64,000 nucleotides of DNA from Strigamia acuminata (GCA_949358305.1 OX442316.1:13640001-13704000); one strand, 5' to 3'. Shown: positions 21,430-32,234, counted from the stretch's first letter. Notes: a model not told the origin generated them from the letters alone. Numbers and translations are program-made.

Positions 21430-22575
21430 GGTTTTTAGGAAATAATTTAATGAATTTCAGTATTTTTAATTTTTTTACGAAACTTGCTGAATTCGAACGA
21501 GTCTGTTCATGAGCACATATACTTGGGTGAATAAATTTTGCCTCAAATTAAATGTGAATTAAGATATTACTTATGAATAATAAATTTTCTAAAGAAATTT
21601 ATTTTTTTCAACTGGTTTAACGTGGTATCCTCCCGTTTTTAATACGTCTTAAAGTTTTATCGATTTTTTTTTTCGATTTTAATCATTTTGTCATGTTTTT
21701 GCGCATTCTTATACTGTTTGAACCCGATTTTAGACGTTTTTACATTATTTTATCCGATGTTTACATGAGTACATACTAAGTGCATTCAAAAACTCTAAAA
21801 CGCCTCTAAAACTCGTTTCGTGTTTGTACATGACGTCATTCCCATTGAACACCTAGTGTCTTTACAATATGTTGTTAAAAAAAATTTCTGTAAAGTGTTG
21901 AAATACCTTTAACAATACATTATCAATTTATTTTAAAGTAAACCTTCGAAAAAAAGTGAAACATCGTACATTTACTAATTTGTGATGCAGCGAAGCATCT
22001 ATTGTAAACTGACAGCTGCCATCTGTCAACGTAAAAAATTTAAAAACGTGTGTTATTGAGGTTAAACAGTTGTAAAAGCACGAAAAAAATTAAAAAATTG
22101 ATTTTTTGAAAACATTTATTCACCTACAAATAAAACTTTCAGCCCGATTAGAATTGCAAGAACAATTTGGAATTCTACATGAATAATGGGGGAGAAAAGG
22201 AAAAATAAGAAAAATATTAATAAAAATATATATTTTTCTTTGAAAATTTATTATTTTAAATATTTTTGTGTAAATTATGTATTTAATTTGCTTTCCTCTT
22301 TTTTTCAGATTAAATATCAATTATACAGCCGCAATAATGACACCACAATTGGCCTTTGTCGACATCATGTTCGAGTTCGACGAGGAAATGCACAAACATA
22401 CACTTGTGTAAGTAAATCTTAAAAAATTCATTATTTACAACTTAATCACTTTATAAATCGAGGTAAATTCCGTCTCAAATTCAATACGAATTAAGATATG
22501 CTGGTTGAATATTAAAATTTTAAAAGAGATTTATTTTTTCTACAAGCTTATTGTAAAGATTTGAGGCGCCCCTTC
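21430..22575 (+). repeat. Segmental repeat module B, copy 2
   Basis: Near-identical to 19380-20475, including the exon-like stretch; its 24-codon frame (22337-22411) differs from copy 1 by one synonymous base. It carries an insertion of about 80 bases at roughly 21776-21855 that copy 1 lacks. A Tc1 remnant interrupts the end of the module at a TA. Confidence 0.75.
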
Positions 22576-22579
22576 TTTA

Positions 22580-23410
22580 CAGTGGGGGGCAAAACTAAGT
22601 TAACAAACGCATCATGTTGATTCTAACGGCTGTATCTCGGAAAAAAAGAGAGGTAAATTAATGAAACTTTAACTGGATACTTGTACAACATCCTACTTTA
22701 TTCAACTAAAATTTTATCAAAATCTATCTGTTAATTTCTGAGAAAAATTTTTTTTTGTGAACTGACATAAAAAATTAAGAGGCAAAAGTAAGTTAACAAA
22801 CTCTGTTAACCATCAAAAAACCTTACAACAATGTCTGTTAAAGCTTTGTTGGCCATCCTTTAGCTTGTAGTATTGCTTTCAATCATTCAGCCATACTTTC
22901 AAGCAATTTCAGTAGCATTGGCAGAGATATTTTACACCAAATATCAAGAAATGCTAATTTCAACCATGTAACATTTTTTTCTCAATTCTAGAGGAACTTT
23001 TGGGTCCAAATCAAGAAATCATCTCATAAATGTTAAATTGGATTAAGGTTAAAATAACTGAGAAGACCACTGGAGTTATCTGATTTTTTTTTGTTTGTAA
23101 AATACTCTCGCGCAAATTTCGATGTTTATTTTTGGTTGTTGTCGTGTTGCTACAACCAACTCCAATTTTTTTTTATTCATCAAGATTTCTTTCTAAAATG
23201 TCTCTGTAAACATAGAGATCCATTATTTCTTAGATGGATTGGAGATTCCAGACCTTTCGCATCCTCAAAACAACACTGATGTGGAGTGTTTTACTGTTGG
23301 CTGTAGATAGTTGAGCCAAATGTTGTTGTCTAATTTAAACACCCTTTTCTTTTGTTTGACAAATAGTTAAACCTTGTTTTTGTCACTCCTTGTACTTTTG
23401 TACCAAAATT
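22580..23410 (-). mobile_element. Decayed Tc1-type DNA transposon
   Basis: Inserted at TA (22578-22579) with a terminus beginning CAGTGGGGGGCAAAACTAAG, typical of Tc1 ends. On the minus strand, near 22905-22839, the broken frame reads LKAILQAKGWPTKL, resembling the C-terminal region of Tc1 transposases (usually AVIxAKGGPTKY), with in-frame stops. The far terminal repeat is not recognisable. It is dead by sequence. Confidence 0.75.
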
Positions 23411-23450
23411 CAATTGATTTTGTAATGTTAACACATTACAAAACCAATTG
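23411..23450. repeat. Hairpin-forming inverted repeat
   Basis: Arms 23411-23427 and 23434-23450 are complementary over 17 bases with one mismatch (CAATTGATTTTGTAATG and its partner), with a 6-base loop. It lies where the Tc1 remnant ends and module B sequence resumes. Confidence 0.7.
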
Positions 23451-24060
23451 AAGTTTGCTTATGAATATTAAATTTACAAAATAAATTTGTTTTTCCCTAC
23501 TAGTTTAATGTGGTGTCCTCCCGTTTATAATAAATTTTTTTGATTTTAATCATTTTGTCATGTTTTTGAGCATTCTTACACTGTTTGAACCCGATATAGC
23601 ACGATTTTACACTGTTTGAACTTGGTATAGCACGATTTTAGACGTTTTTGCATTATTCTATCCGAATTTTACATGAGTTCACACGTTTTTATAATAAGTT
23701 ATTAAAAAATTTTGTAAAGTTTTGAAATACCTTTAACAATAGTTTCACATTATTTTAAAGTAAACTTTTTCAAAGTTAAACCAAAAAAAAATATTAAAAG
23801 TAAAAACATCATATGCGATATTTGTTAATTTTGATGCAGTGAAGCATCTAGTGTTAACTGACAACTGTCGTCTGACAACGTAAAACGTGTATTATCGGGG
23901 TTAAACAGTGTTAAATCGTGTAATAATAGGGCTCAGTCTGTGTAGAAATCGTTTAATATCGGGTTTAATCGGCGTAAAAACACGAAAAAATGATTAAAAT
24001 CGAAAAAATTGAAATATTGATTTTTTTAAAAAAATTTATTCAACCGAAACTCCCAGCCAG
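23451..24060 (+). repeat. Segmental repeat module B, copy 3 (diverged, partial)
   Basis: Follows the order of copies 1 and 2 (TTTAATGTGGTGTCCTCCCG, then TGATGCAGTGAAGCATCTA, then CCAGCCAGATTAGAATTGCA) but with many substitutions and indels. It runs straight into the 21-bp minisatellite, at the place where the other copies have a unique CAAGAACAATTTG sequence. Confidence 0.65.
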
Positions 24061-24078
24061 ATTAGAATTGCAAGAAAA

Positions 24079-24420
24079 ATTCCCAATTTTTCTCGTAAAA
24101 TTCCCAATTTTTCTCGTAAAATTCCCAATTTTTCTCGTAAAATTCCCAATTTTTCTCGTAAAATTCCCAATTTTTCTCGTAAAATTCCCAATTTTTCTCG
24201 TAAAATTCCCAATTTTTCTCGTAAAATTCCCAATTTTTCTCGTAAAATTCCCAATTTTTCTCGTAAAATTCCCAATTTTTCTCGTAAAATTCCCAATTTT
24301 TCTCGTAAAATTCCCAATTTTTCTCGTAAAATTCCCAATTTTTCTCGTAAAATTCCCAATTTTTCTCGTAAAATTCCCAATTTTTCTCGTAAAATTCCCA
24401 ATTTTTCTCGTACAATTCCC
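24079..24420 (+). repeat. 21-bp minisatellite, 16 copies
   Basis: Sixteen head-to-tail copies of ATTCCCAATTTTTCTCGTAA(A) plus a six-base remainder. All units are identical except the last (ACA for AAA). Because 21 is a multiple of three it reads open on both strands (KFPIFLV heptads on plus, REKLGIL-type heptads on minus), but flanking frames have no gene features, so this is not called coding. Confidence 0.95.
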
Positions 24421-24439
24421 ACGAGAAAAATTTGAGTGG

Positions 24440-24760
24440 TATATTTAGAAATATCTTCAGCATTGCGAGGTGGGAAATACAATTTGCTTATTTTAAACAA
24501 AATTTAAGATTGGAAAAGATTCCAAAATTGACCATTTACAGCAGAATAATTTAAGGAATTATGATTTTTTTTTTTTAAACAGAAACCAGACCATGTTGAA
24601 AATAAATCTCGGCGCCATTTTTAGAGATTTGATTCTGAGCAATTCACAACTTCAAGATGGGAAATGAAGTCCCTAGATGTTCAAAATACACATTGGTAAG
24701 TATATTTTCCAAATTTAACAAAAAATTTGGAAATAATTTAATGAATCAGCCATATTTTAA
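24440..24760 (+). repeat. Repeat module A, copy 3 (partial, diverged)
   Basis: Starts near GGTATATTTAGAAATATCTT and keeps the GCAGAATAATTTAA, acceptor-like AAACAG, CCAGACCATGTTGAAA and donor-like GTAAGTATAT landmarks of module A. The 5' half of the module is missing, apparently replaced by the minisatellite. Confidence 0.65.
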
Positions 24761-24849
24761 TATTTTTGAAAAGCACAGTAAAAGATGCCTGAATTCAAAC
24801 TTGGCAGTTGGGGTGAGTAATAATAATAATAATAATATCAAGTTCATAA

Positions 24850-25300
24850 TATCCTAGTCTTGATGGGAAAGATCATGCACATGCGGAGAGGTGGCTTAGT
24901 TCTGAGCCAATCACAGCGACCGCAGGTAAGAATCAGATTGCATTGTGGGAAGTAGAACCGTATGTAGTCTGACGTGATGACAATGACAATGGCAACCATT
25001 GGATGGTATATTTAGAATTAATCTTCAGCCATCTACTCGGTTTGAGGTGGGAATTTGAGTTTGTTTATCTTAAACTACAATTAAGATTTTTAACGATTTT
25101 TGGCATTTTTAGTTTTTTTTTCTAACAGAAGATGGACCACGGTGAAATCGAATCTCTCCTCGCCTTGATGAGGAATAAAGTTTCCTGAGCTTCAAAATGT
25201 AGATTGGTAAGTGCACTTTTCAAATTTATCAATATTTTAGGAAATTCCTTAATGAATTTTGGTATTTTTAATTTTTAATTTTCAGGAAACTTAGTAATTT
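24850..25300 (+). repeat. Repeat module A, copy 4
   Basis: Carries GCACATGCGGAG, GAGCCAATCACAGC, AAGAATCAGATTGCATTGTG, AATCTTCAGCCATCTACTCG and the acceptor- and donor-like borders in the standard order, with a small internal deletion compared with copies 1 and 2. Confidence 0.7.
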
Positions 25301-26200
25301 CGAACAAATGGCGGCTGAGTGTGTTCATCAGCACACATACTTGGGTAAATAAATTTCGCTTTGAATTAAATGTGAAATGCGATAGGCTTATGAATATTAA
25401 AATTGCAAAAGAAATTTATTTTTCCTACAGATTTGAGGCGTCCTTTCTTTATGTAGAGTTCCTGCACGGCCATACTTGTCACGATTTTTCTCAAATGTTT
25501 TTAATTTGACATTAATAAATTGTTGGTTCATTTATTTTTATTTTTTTCTCTTTCCAGCGGTATTACGATTCGTTACCCGGAAGTGACGTAACTACTGGTT
25601 GTAAGCCCGATCGTAAGACAGGAAATAAGAACGAGACTGCATTGTAGGAAGAAGAGCAGCGAAACGGGACGTAACGGCCGCAACAGCAGCAACCATTGGC
25701 AACCAACTTGGTAAATTAGAAAAATTTCTGTGAATACGAATTAAGAAATACTTGTTGATTACTAAAATTTGAAAAGAAATTTAATTATTTTTCCTACAGG
25801 CTCAATGTAATGATTTGATGTGTCACACTTGAATGGAAGGAATGCAGAAATGTTTTCAATTGAATTTTAATAGTTGGGGTTGGGGCATGAAAAGTTTTCA
25901 AGCGCGCGTCACGATTTTTTCTTTTTGCAGGTCGATTTATATCTGCAATGTTTTTCAGAAGAAGTATGTTTCATACTGGCTTAATGTTATATCACGAGTA
26001 TGTAAAAAAAACACGATTAGGACACGTAATGTTATTTGCATGGCATTATACCGTGGATGTTTTGCCATTAATATGTTGTTTGTTTGTTGGTTCGTTATTT
26101 TATCTTTTTTTTCAGGGAAATTAATTGCTGCCATTTGGAGACCGATTTGTGTATGTAACGTCGGCAAATGTGAGAAGAATAAAGGTTTTGCAAGTCTTTG
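25301..26200. repeat. Mixed fragments of modules A and B
   Basis: Includes a piece matching the start of module B (CACATACTTGGGTAAATAAA near 25336), a weak copy of the AAGAATCAGATTGCATTG motif near 25625 with CAGCAACCATTGGCAAC after it, and AT-rich sequence with no further identity that I can place. No gene seen. Confidence 0.45.
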
Positions 26201-26211
26201 ATCGAATTCGT

Positions 26212-26290
26212 GTCTCCAGGTGACGACCTGGAGACAGGAAATCAATGCGGTGATTGAGTTGGTACCTCCAGGTGACGACCTGGAGACACG
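26212..26290. repeat. Tandemly duplicated perfect palindrome
   Basis: GTCTCCAGGT-GACG-ACCTGGAGAC (26212-26235) is a perfect 10-base-arm hairpin. A second copy with a one-base change in the left arm (ACCTCCAGGT) lies at about 26264-26287, within a repeated ~50-base segment ending CTCAATGCG or ATCAATGCG. Confidence 0.8.
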
Positions 26291-28459
26291 AACTCAATGC
26301 GCAATATGCAAAAGAGCACATAAACTCAATGGTCGACCGCTTGCTGCCCCGTTCCATGGATTTTGGCTTTTGTGCAACACGTCGCGTGAAGTTGCAGATT
26401 TCTAAAAGTAATTTGTTTAAATTGATAATGTTTATTTTTTCTTGTTTCTTTTGACAACAATGGATGGGATCCGCAAATTGCAAGCAATGATGTTTTTCAC
26501 ATTTTGGCATTGAGTCTGGGAGGAAGTTGGTCCTAAGATTAAAGGCGCTTCCGGGGAAGTTGGTCCTAAGATAAAAGGCGCTTCCAAGAAAGTTGGTAGT
26601 TGGTCCTACAGTAAAAGGCGCTACCGCTTCTGCCAAACTAACATGTGTGGCGTGCACGGTCAAGTCATTTTCACGGGTATCAGCAATGGAACGCAAACGA
26701 GGGACAGGCTGTGAATTACCCAAATGGAAAAGTAATGATGAAAAGGTGATTACACTTGACTTCACACATTGGCGCAAAAAGAACTCAGCTCGAGTAATGC
26801 TAATTTGTGTTAAACTAGCTTGCGTTTGCTGGAAAAAGGATTTTACCACTACGCAGATTTCTACAGGTAATTTATTTAAATTAATGTTTTATTTATTGTT
26901 GGTTATTAATTTTATTTTTTCTTGTTTCTTTCGGCAGCAATGGATGGATTCCGCAAATTGCAAGTAATGATGTTTTTCACATTTTGACATTGAGTCTGGG
27001 AGGAAGTTGGTCCTAAGATTAAAGGCGCTTCCGGGGAAGTTGGTCCTAAGATAAAAGGCGCTTCCAAGAAAGTTGGTAGTTGGTCCTACAGTAAAAGGCG
27101 CTACCGCTTTTGCCAAACTAACACGTGTGGCGTGCACGGTCAAGTGATTTTCACGGGTATCAGCAATGGAACGCAAACGAGGGACAGGCTGTGAATTACC
27201 CAAATGGAAGAGTAATGTTGAAAAGGTGATTACACATGGCTTCACATATTGGCGTAAAAAGCAATGGATGGATCCCGCAAATTGCAAGTAATGATGTTTT
27301 TCACATTTTGGCATTGAGTCTGGGAGGAAGTTGGTCCTAAGAAAAAGGCGCTTCCAAAGAAGTTGGTCCTAAGATAAAAGGCGCTTCCAAGAAAGTTGGT
27401 AGTTGGTCCTACAGTAAAAGGCGCTACCGCTTCTGCCAAACTAACATGTGTGGCGTGCACGGTCAAGTCATTTTCACGGGTATCAGCAATGGAACGCAAA
27501 CGAGGGACAGGCTGTGAATTACCCAAATGGAAAAGTAATGATGAAAAGGTGATTACACTTGACTTCACACATTGGCGCAAAAAGAACTCAGCTCGAGTAA
27601 TGCTAATTTGTGTTAAACTAGCTTGCGTTTGCTGGAAAAAGGATTTTACCACTACGCAGATTTCTACAGGTAATTTATTTAAATTAATGTTTTATTTATT
27701 GTTGGTTATTAATTTTATTTTTTCTTGTTTCTTTCGGCAGCAATGGATGGATTCCGCAAATTGCAAGTAATGATGTTTTTCACATTTTGACATTGAGTCT
27801 GGGAGGAAGTTGGTCCTAAGATTAAAGGCGCTTCCGGGGAAGTTGGTCCTAAGATAAAAGGCGCTTCCAAGAAAGTTGGTAGTTGGTCCTACAGTAAAAG
27901 GCGCTACCGCTTTTGCCAAACTAACACGTGTGGCGTGCACGGTCAAGTGATTTTCACGGGTATCAGCAATGGAACGCAAACGAGGGACAGGCTGTGAATT
28001 ACCCAAATGGAAGAGTAATGTTGAAAAGGTGATTACACATGGCTTCACATATTGGCGTAAAAAGCAATGGATGGATCCCGCAAATTGCAAGTAATGATGT
28101 TTTTCACATTTTGGCATTGAGTCTGGGAGGAAGTTGGTCCTAAGATTAAAGGCGCTTCCGGGGAAGTTGGTCCTAAGATAAAAGGCGCTTTCGGGGAAGT
28201 TGGTCCTAAGATAAAAGGCGCTTCCAAGAAAGTTGGTAGTTGGTCCTACAGTAAAAGGCGCTACCGCTTCTGCCAAACTAACACGTGTGGCGTGCACGGT
28301 CAAGTGATTTTCACGGGTATCAGCAATGGAACGCAAACGAGGGACAGGCTGTGAATTACCCAAATGGAAGAGTAATGATGAAAAGGTGATTACACTTGGC
28401 TTCACACATTGGCGCAAAAAAAACTCAGCTCGAGTAATGCTAATTTGTGTTAAACTAGC

Positions 28460-28800
28460 TTGCGTTTGTGTTTGAGCTGGTGATCAATAGACTGGGAGGA
28501 AGGTCCTGCCCAGAAGGACCTTCCGTAGATGTTAGGCCAACCGGGTAAAAGTGACCACACACATACAGGCATATTTGACTAAGTCAAGTCCCACCAGGGG
28601 GACACGCCAACCGGGAAATGATTTTCAATGAATTTCAATGATTTTCACGAATTGGCATTTGACCAACACAAACTGACAACTGCGGGTTGCAGTTCGTGAG
28701 AATTGGCATTTGACCAATGGGCAAAGTGGTTCAAAAAAAGGTGATTATCTTTGGTTTCGGAACCCGTCTTGGTCATTACGCTCATTAAGGAAAAAGGAAC
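28460..28800 (+). repeat. Aberrant segment interrupting the 480-bp array
   Basis: After the normal TTGCGTTTG this segment departs from the unit. It holds a perfect 10-base-arm hairpin (GGAAGGTCCT at 28498-28507, AGGACCTTCC at 28515-28524), two CCAACCGGG motifs, short ATTTTCAATGA repeats and a duplicated GAATTGGCATTTGACCAA, then returns to the array sequence near 28798. Confidence 0.65.
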
Positions 28801-30314
28801 AAGTAATAATGCTTTTTACATTTTGGCATGGAGTCTGGGAGGAAGTTGGTCCTAAAATAAAAGGCGCTTCCAGGGAAGTTGGTCCTAAGAAAAAGGCGCT
28901 TCCAAAGAAGTTGGTAGTTGGTCCTACAGTAAAAGGCGCTAACGCTTCTGCCAAACTAACACGTGTGGCGTGCACGGTCAAGTGATTTTCACGGGTATAA
29001 GCAATGGAATGCAAACGAGGGACAGGCTGTGAATTACCCAAATGGAAGAGTAATGATGAAAAGGTGATTACACTTGGCTTCACACATTGGCGCAAAAAGA
29101 ACTCAGCTCGAGTAATGCTAATTTGTGTTAAACTAGCTTGCGTTTGCTGATGAAAAAGGATTTTACTACTACGCAGATTTCTACAGGTAATTTATTTAAA
29201 TTAATGTTTTATTTATTGTTGGTTATTAATTTTATTTTTTTGTTTCTTTTAACAGCAATGGATGGACCCCGCAAATTGCAAGTAATGATATTTTTCACAT
29301 TTTGGCATTGAGTCTGGGAGGAAGTTGGTCCTAAGATTAAAGGCGCTTCCGGGGAAGTTGGTCCTAAGATAAAAGGCGCTTTCGGGGAAGTTGGTCCTAA
29401 GATAAAAGGCGCTTCCAAGAAAGTTGGTAGTTGGTCCTACAGTAAAAGGCGCTACCGCTTCTGCCAAACTAACACGTGTGGCGTGCACGGTCAAGTGATT
29501 TTCACGGGTATCAGCAATGGAACGCAAACGAGGGACAGGCTGTGAATTACCCAAATGGAAGAGTAATGATGAAAAGGTGATTACACTTGGCTTCACACAT
29601 TGGCGCAAAAAGAACTCAGCTCGAGTAATGCTAATTTGTGTTAAACTAGCTTGCGTTTGCTGATGAAAAAGGATTTTACTACTACGCAGATTTCTACAGG
29701 TAATTTATTTAAATTAATGTTTTATTTATTGTTGGTTATTAATTTTATTTTTTTGTTTCTTTTAACAGCAATGGATGGACCCCGCAAATTGCAAGTAATG
29801 ATGTTTTTCACATTTTGGCATTGAGTCTGGGAGGAAGTTGGTCCTAAGATTAAAGGCGCTTCCGGGGAAGTTGGTCCTAAGATAAAAGGCGCTTCCAAGA
29901 AAGTTGGTAGTTGGTCCTACAGTAAAAGGCGCTACCGCTTCTGCCAAACTAACACGTGTGGCGTGCACGGTTAAGTGATTTTCACGGGTATCAGCAATGG
30001 AACGCAAACGAGGGACAGGCTGTGAATTACCCAAATGGAAGAGTAATGATGAAAAGGTGATTACACTTGGCTTCACACATTGGCGCAAAAAGAACTCAGC
30101 TCGAGTAATGCTAATTTGTGTTAAACTAGCTTGCGTTTGCTGATGAAAAAGGATTTTACTACTACGCAGATTTCTACAGGTAATTTATTTAAATTAATGT
30201 TTTATTTATTGTTGGTTATTAATTTTATTTTTTTGTTTCTTTTGACAGCAATGGATGGATCCCGCAAATTGCAAGTAATGATGTTTTTCACATTTTGGCA
30301 TTGAGTCTGGGAGG

Positions 30315-30446
30315 AAGTTGGTCCTAAGATAAAAGGCGCTTCCGGGGAAGTTGGTCCTAAGATAAAAGGCGCTTCCGGGGAAGTTGGTCCTAAGATAAAA
30401 GGCGCTTCCGGGGAAGTTGGTCCTAAGATAAAAGGCGCTTCCAAGA
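30315..30446 (+). repeat. 33-bp subrepeats within a 480-bp unit (largest expansion)
   Basis: Four tandem copies of GTTGGTCCTAAGATAAAAGG-CGCTTCCGGGGAA (33 bases). Other units have two or three. Each copy has GGAAG and CTTCC near its ends, so neighbouring copies can pair as small hairpins. Copy number explains the 513- and 546-base unit lengths exactly. Confidence 0.85.
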
Positions 30447-32234
30447 AAGTTGGTAGTTGGTCCTACAGTAAAAGGCGCTACCGCTTCTGCCAAACTAACA
30501 CGTGTGGCGTGCACGGTCAAGTGATTTTCACGGGTATCAGCAATGGAACGCAAACGAGGGACAGGCTGTGAATTACCCAAATGGAAGAGTAATGATGAAA
30601 AGGTGATTACACTTGGCTTCACACATTGGCGCAAAAAGAACTCAGCTCGAGTAATGCTAATTTGTGTTAAACTAGCTTGCGTTTGCTGATGAAAAAGGAT
30701 TTTACTACTACGCAGATTTCTACAGGTAATTTATTTAAATTAATGTTTTATTTATTGTTGGTTATTAATTTTATTTTTTTGTTTCTTTTAACAGCAATGG
30801 ATGGACCCCGCAAATTGCAAGTAATGATGTTTTTCACATTTTGGCATTGAGTCTGGGAGGAAGTTGGTCCTAAGATTAAAGGCGCTTCCGGGGAAGTTGG
30901 TCCTAAGATAAAAGGCGCTTCCAAGAAAGTTGGTAGTTGGTCCTACAGTAAAAGGCGCTACCGCTTCTGCCAAACTAACACGTGTGGCGTGCACGGTCAA
31001 GTGATTTTCACGGGTATCAGCAATGGAACGCAAACGAGGGACAGGCTGTGAATTACCCAAATGGAAGAGTAATGATGAAAAGGTGATTACACTTGGCTTC
31101 ACACATTGGCGCAAAAAGAACTCAGCTCGAGTAATGCTAATTTGTGTTAAACTAGCTTGCGTTTGCTGATGAAAAAGGATTTTACTACTACGCAGATTTC
31201 TACAGGTAATTTATTTAAATTAATGTTTTATTTATTGTTGGTTATTAATTTTATTTTTTTGTTTCTTTTAACAGCAATGGATGGACCCCGCAAATTGCAA
31301 GTAATGATGTTTTTCACATTTTGGCATTGAGTCTGGGAGGAAGTTGGTCCTAAGATTAAAGGCGCTTCCGGGGAAGTTGGTCCTAAGATAAAAGGCGCTT
31401 CCAAGAAAGTTGGTAGTTGGTCCTACAGTAAAAGGCGCTACCGCTTCTGCCAAACTAACACGTGTGGCGTGCACGGTCAAGTGATTTTCACGGGTATCAG
31501 CAATGGAACGCAAACGAGGGACAGGCTGTGAATTACCCAAATGGAAGAGTAATGATGAAAAGGTGATTACACTTGGCTTCACACATTGGCGCAAAAAGAA
31601 CTCAGCTCGAGTAATGCTAATTTGTGTTAAACTAGCTTGCGTTTGCTGATGAAAAAGGATTTTACTACTACGCAGATTTCTACAGGTAATTTATTTAAAT
31701 TAATGTTTTATTTATTGTTGGTTATTAATTTTATTTTTTTGTTTCTTTTAACAGCAATGGATGGACCCCGCAAATTGCAAGTAATGATGTTTTTCACATT
31801 TTGGCATTGAGTCTGGGAGGAAGTTGGTCCTAAGATTAAAGGCGCTTCCGGGGAAGTTGGTCCTAAGATAAAAGGCGCTTCCAAGAAAGTTGGTAGTTGG
31901 TCCTACAGTAAAAGGCGCTACCGCTTCTGCCAAACTAACACGTGTGGCGTGCACGGTCAAGTGATTTTCACGGGTATCAGCAATGGAACGCAAACGAGGG
32001 ACAGGCTGTGAATTACCCAAATGGAAGAGTAATGATGAAAAGGTGATTACACTTGGCTTCACACATTGGCGCAAAAAGAACTCAGCTCGAGTAATGCTAA
32101 TTTGTGTTAAACTAGCTTGCGTTTGCTGATGAAAAAGGATTTTACCACTACGCAGATTTCTACAGGTAATTTATTTAAATTAATGTTTTATTGTTGATTA
32201 TTAATTTCATTTTGTTCTTGTGGAATTTAGGGTT

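Larger units (their letters stand above)
26394..32230 (+). repeat. Array of ~480-bp units, each with an intron-like segment
   Basis: About a dozen head-to-tail units anchored at CAATGGATGG: 26458, 26938, 27262, 27741, 28065, 29256, 29769, 30249, 30795, 31275, 31755. The basic unit is 480 bases; 29256 and 30249 are 33 and 66 longer through extra copies of an internal 33-bp repeat, and 26938 and 27741 are 324 bases because their 3' end and intron-like part are missing. The pair 480+324 is itself repeated. Full units end TTTCTACAG/GTAATTTATTT, then 65-71 bases, then TTTCTTTTAACAG/CAATGG: a complete intron signature on the plus strand. The exon-like part (411 bases) has stops in all plus frames. 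On the minus strand a ~108-codon frame recurs, but most differences between units alter its amino acids. Units from 30795 on appear identical over long stretches, so homogenisation is recent. Confidence 0.95.

Noticed and set aside
24079-24420. CRISPR array
   Set aside because: The repeats are contiguous with no spacers, and the genome is animal.
23990-24500. Open frames of 133-154 codons over the 21-bp repeat on both strands
   Set aside because: They exist only because the unit length is a multiple of three and lacks stops; the flanks match noncoding module B and A copies.
26593-27770. Plus-strand 124-codon frames in the array (MVVGPTVKG...)
   Set aside because: Open in only two units and crossing the intron-like segment; stops appear in the same frame in the other units.
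26121-28417. Minus-strand frames of about 240 codons in the 480-bp array
   Set aside because: They arise from fusion of two unit-level frames through the 156-base losses. Differences between units are mostly amino-acid changing, with no start context or known domain.
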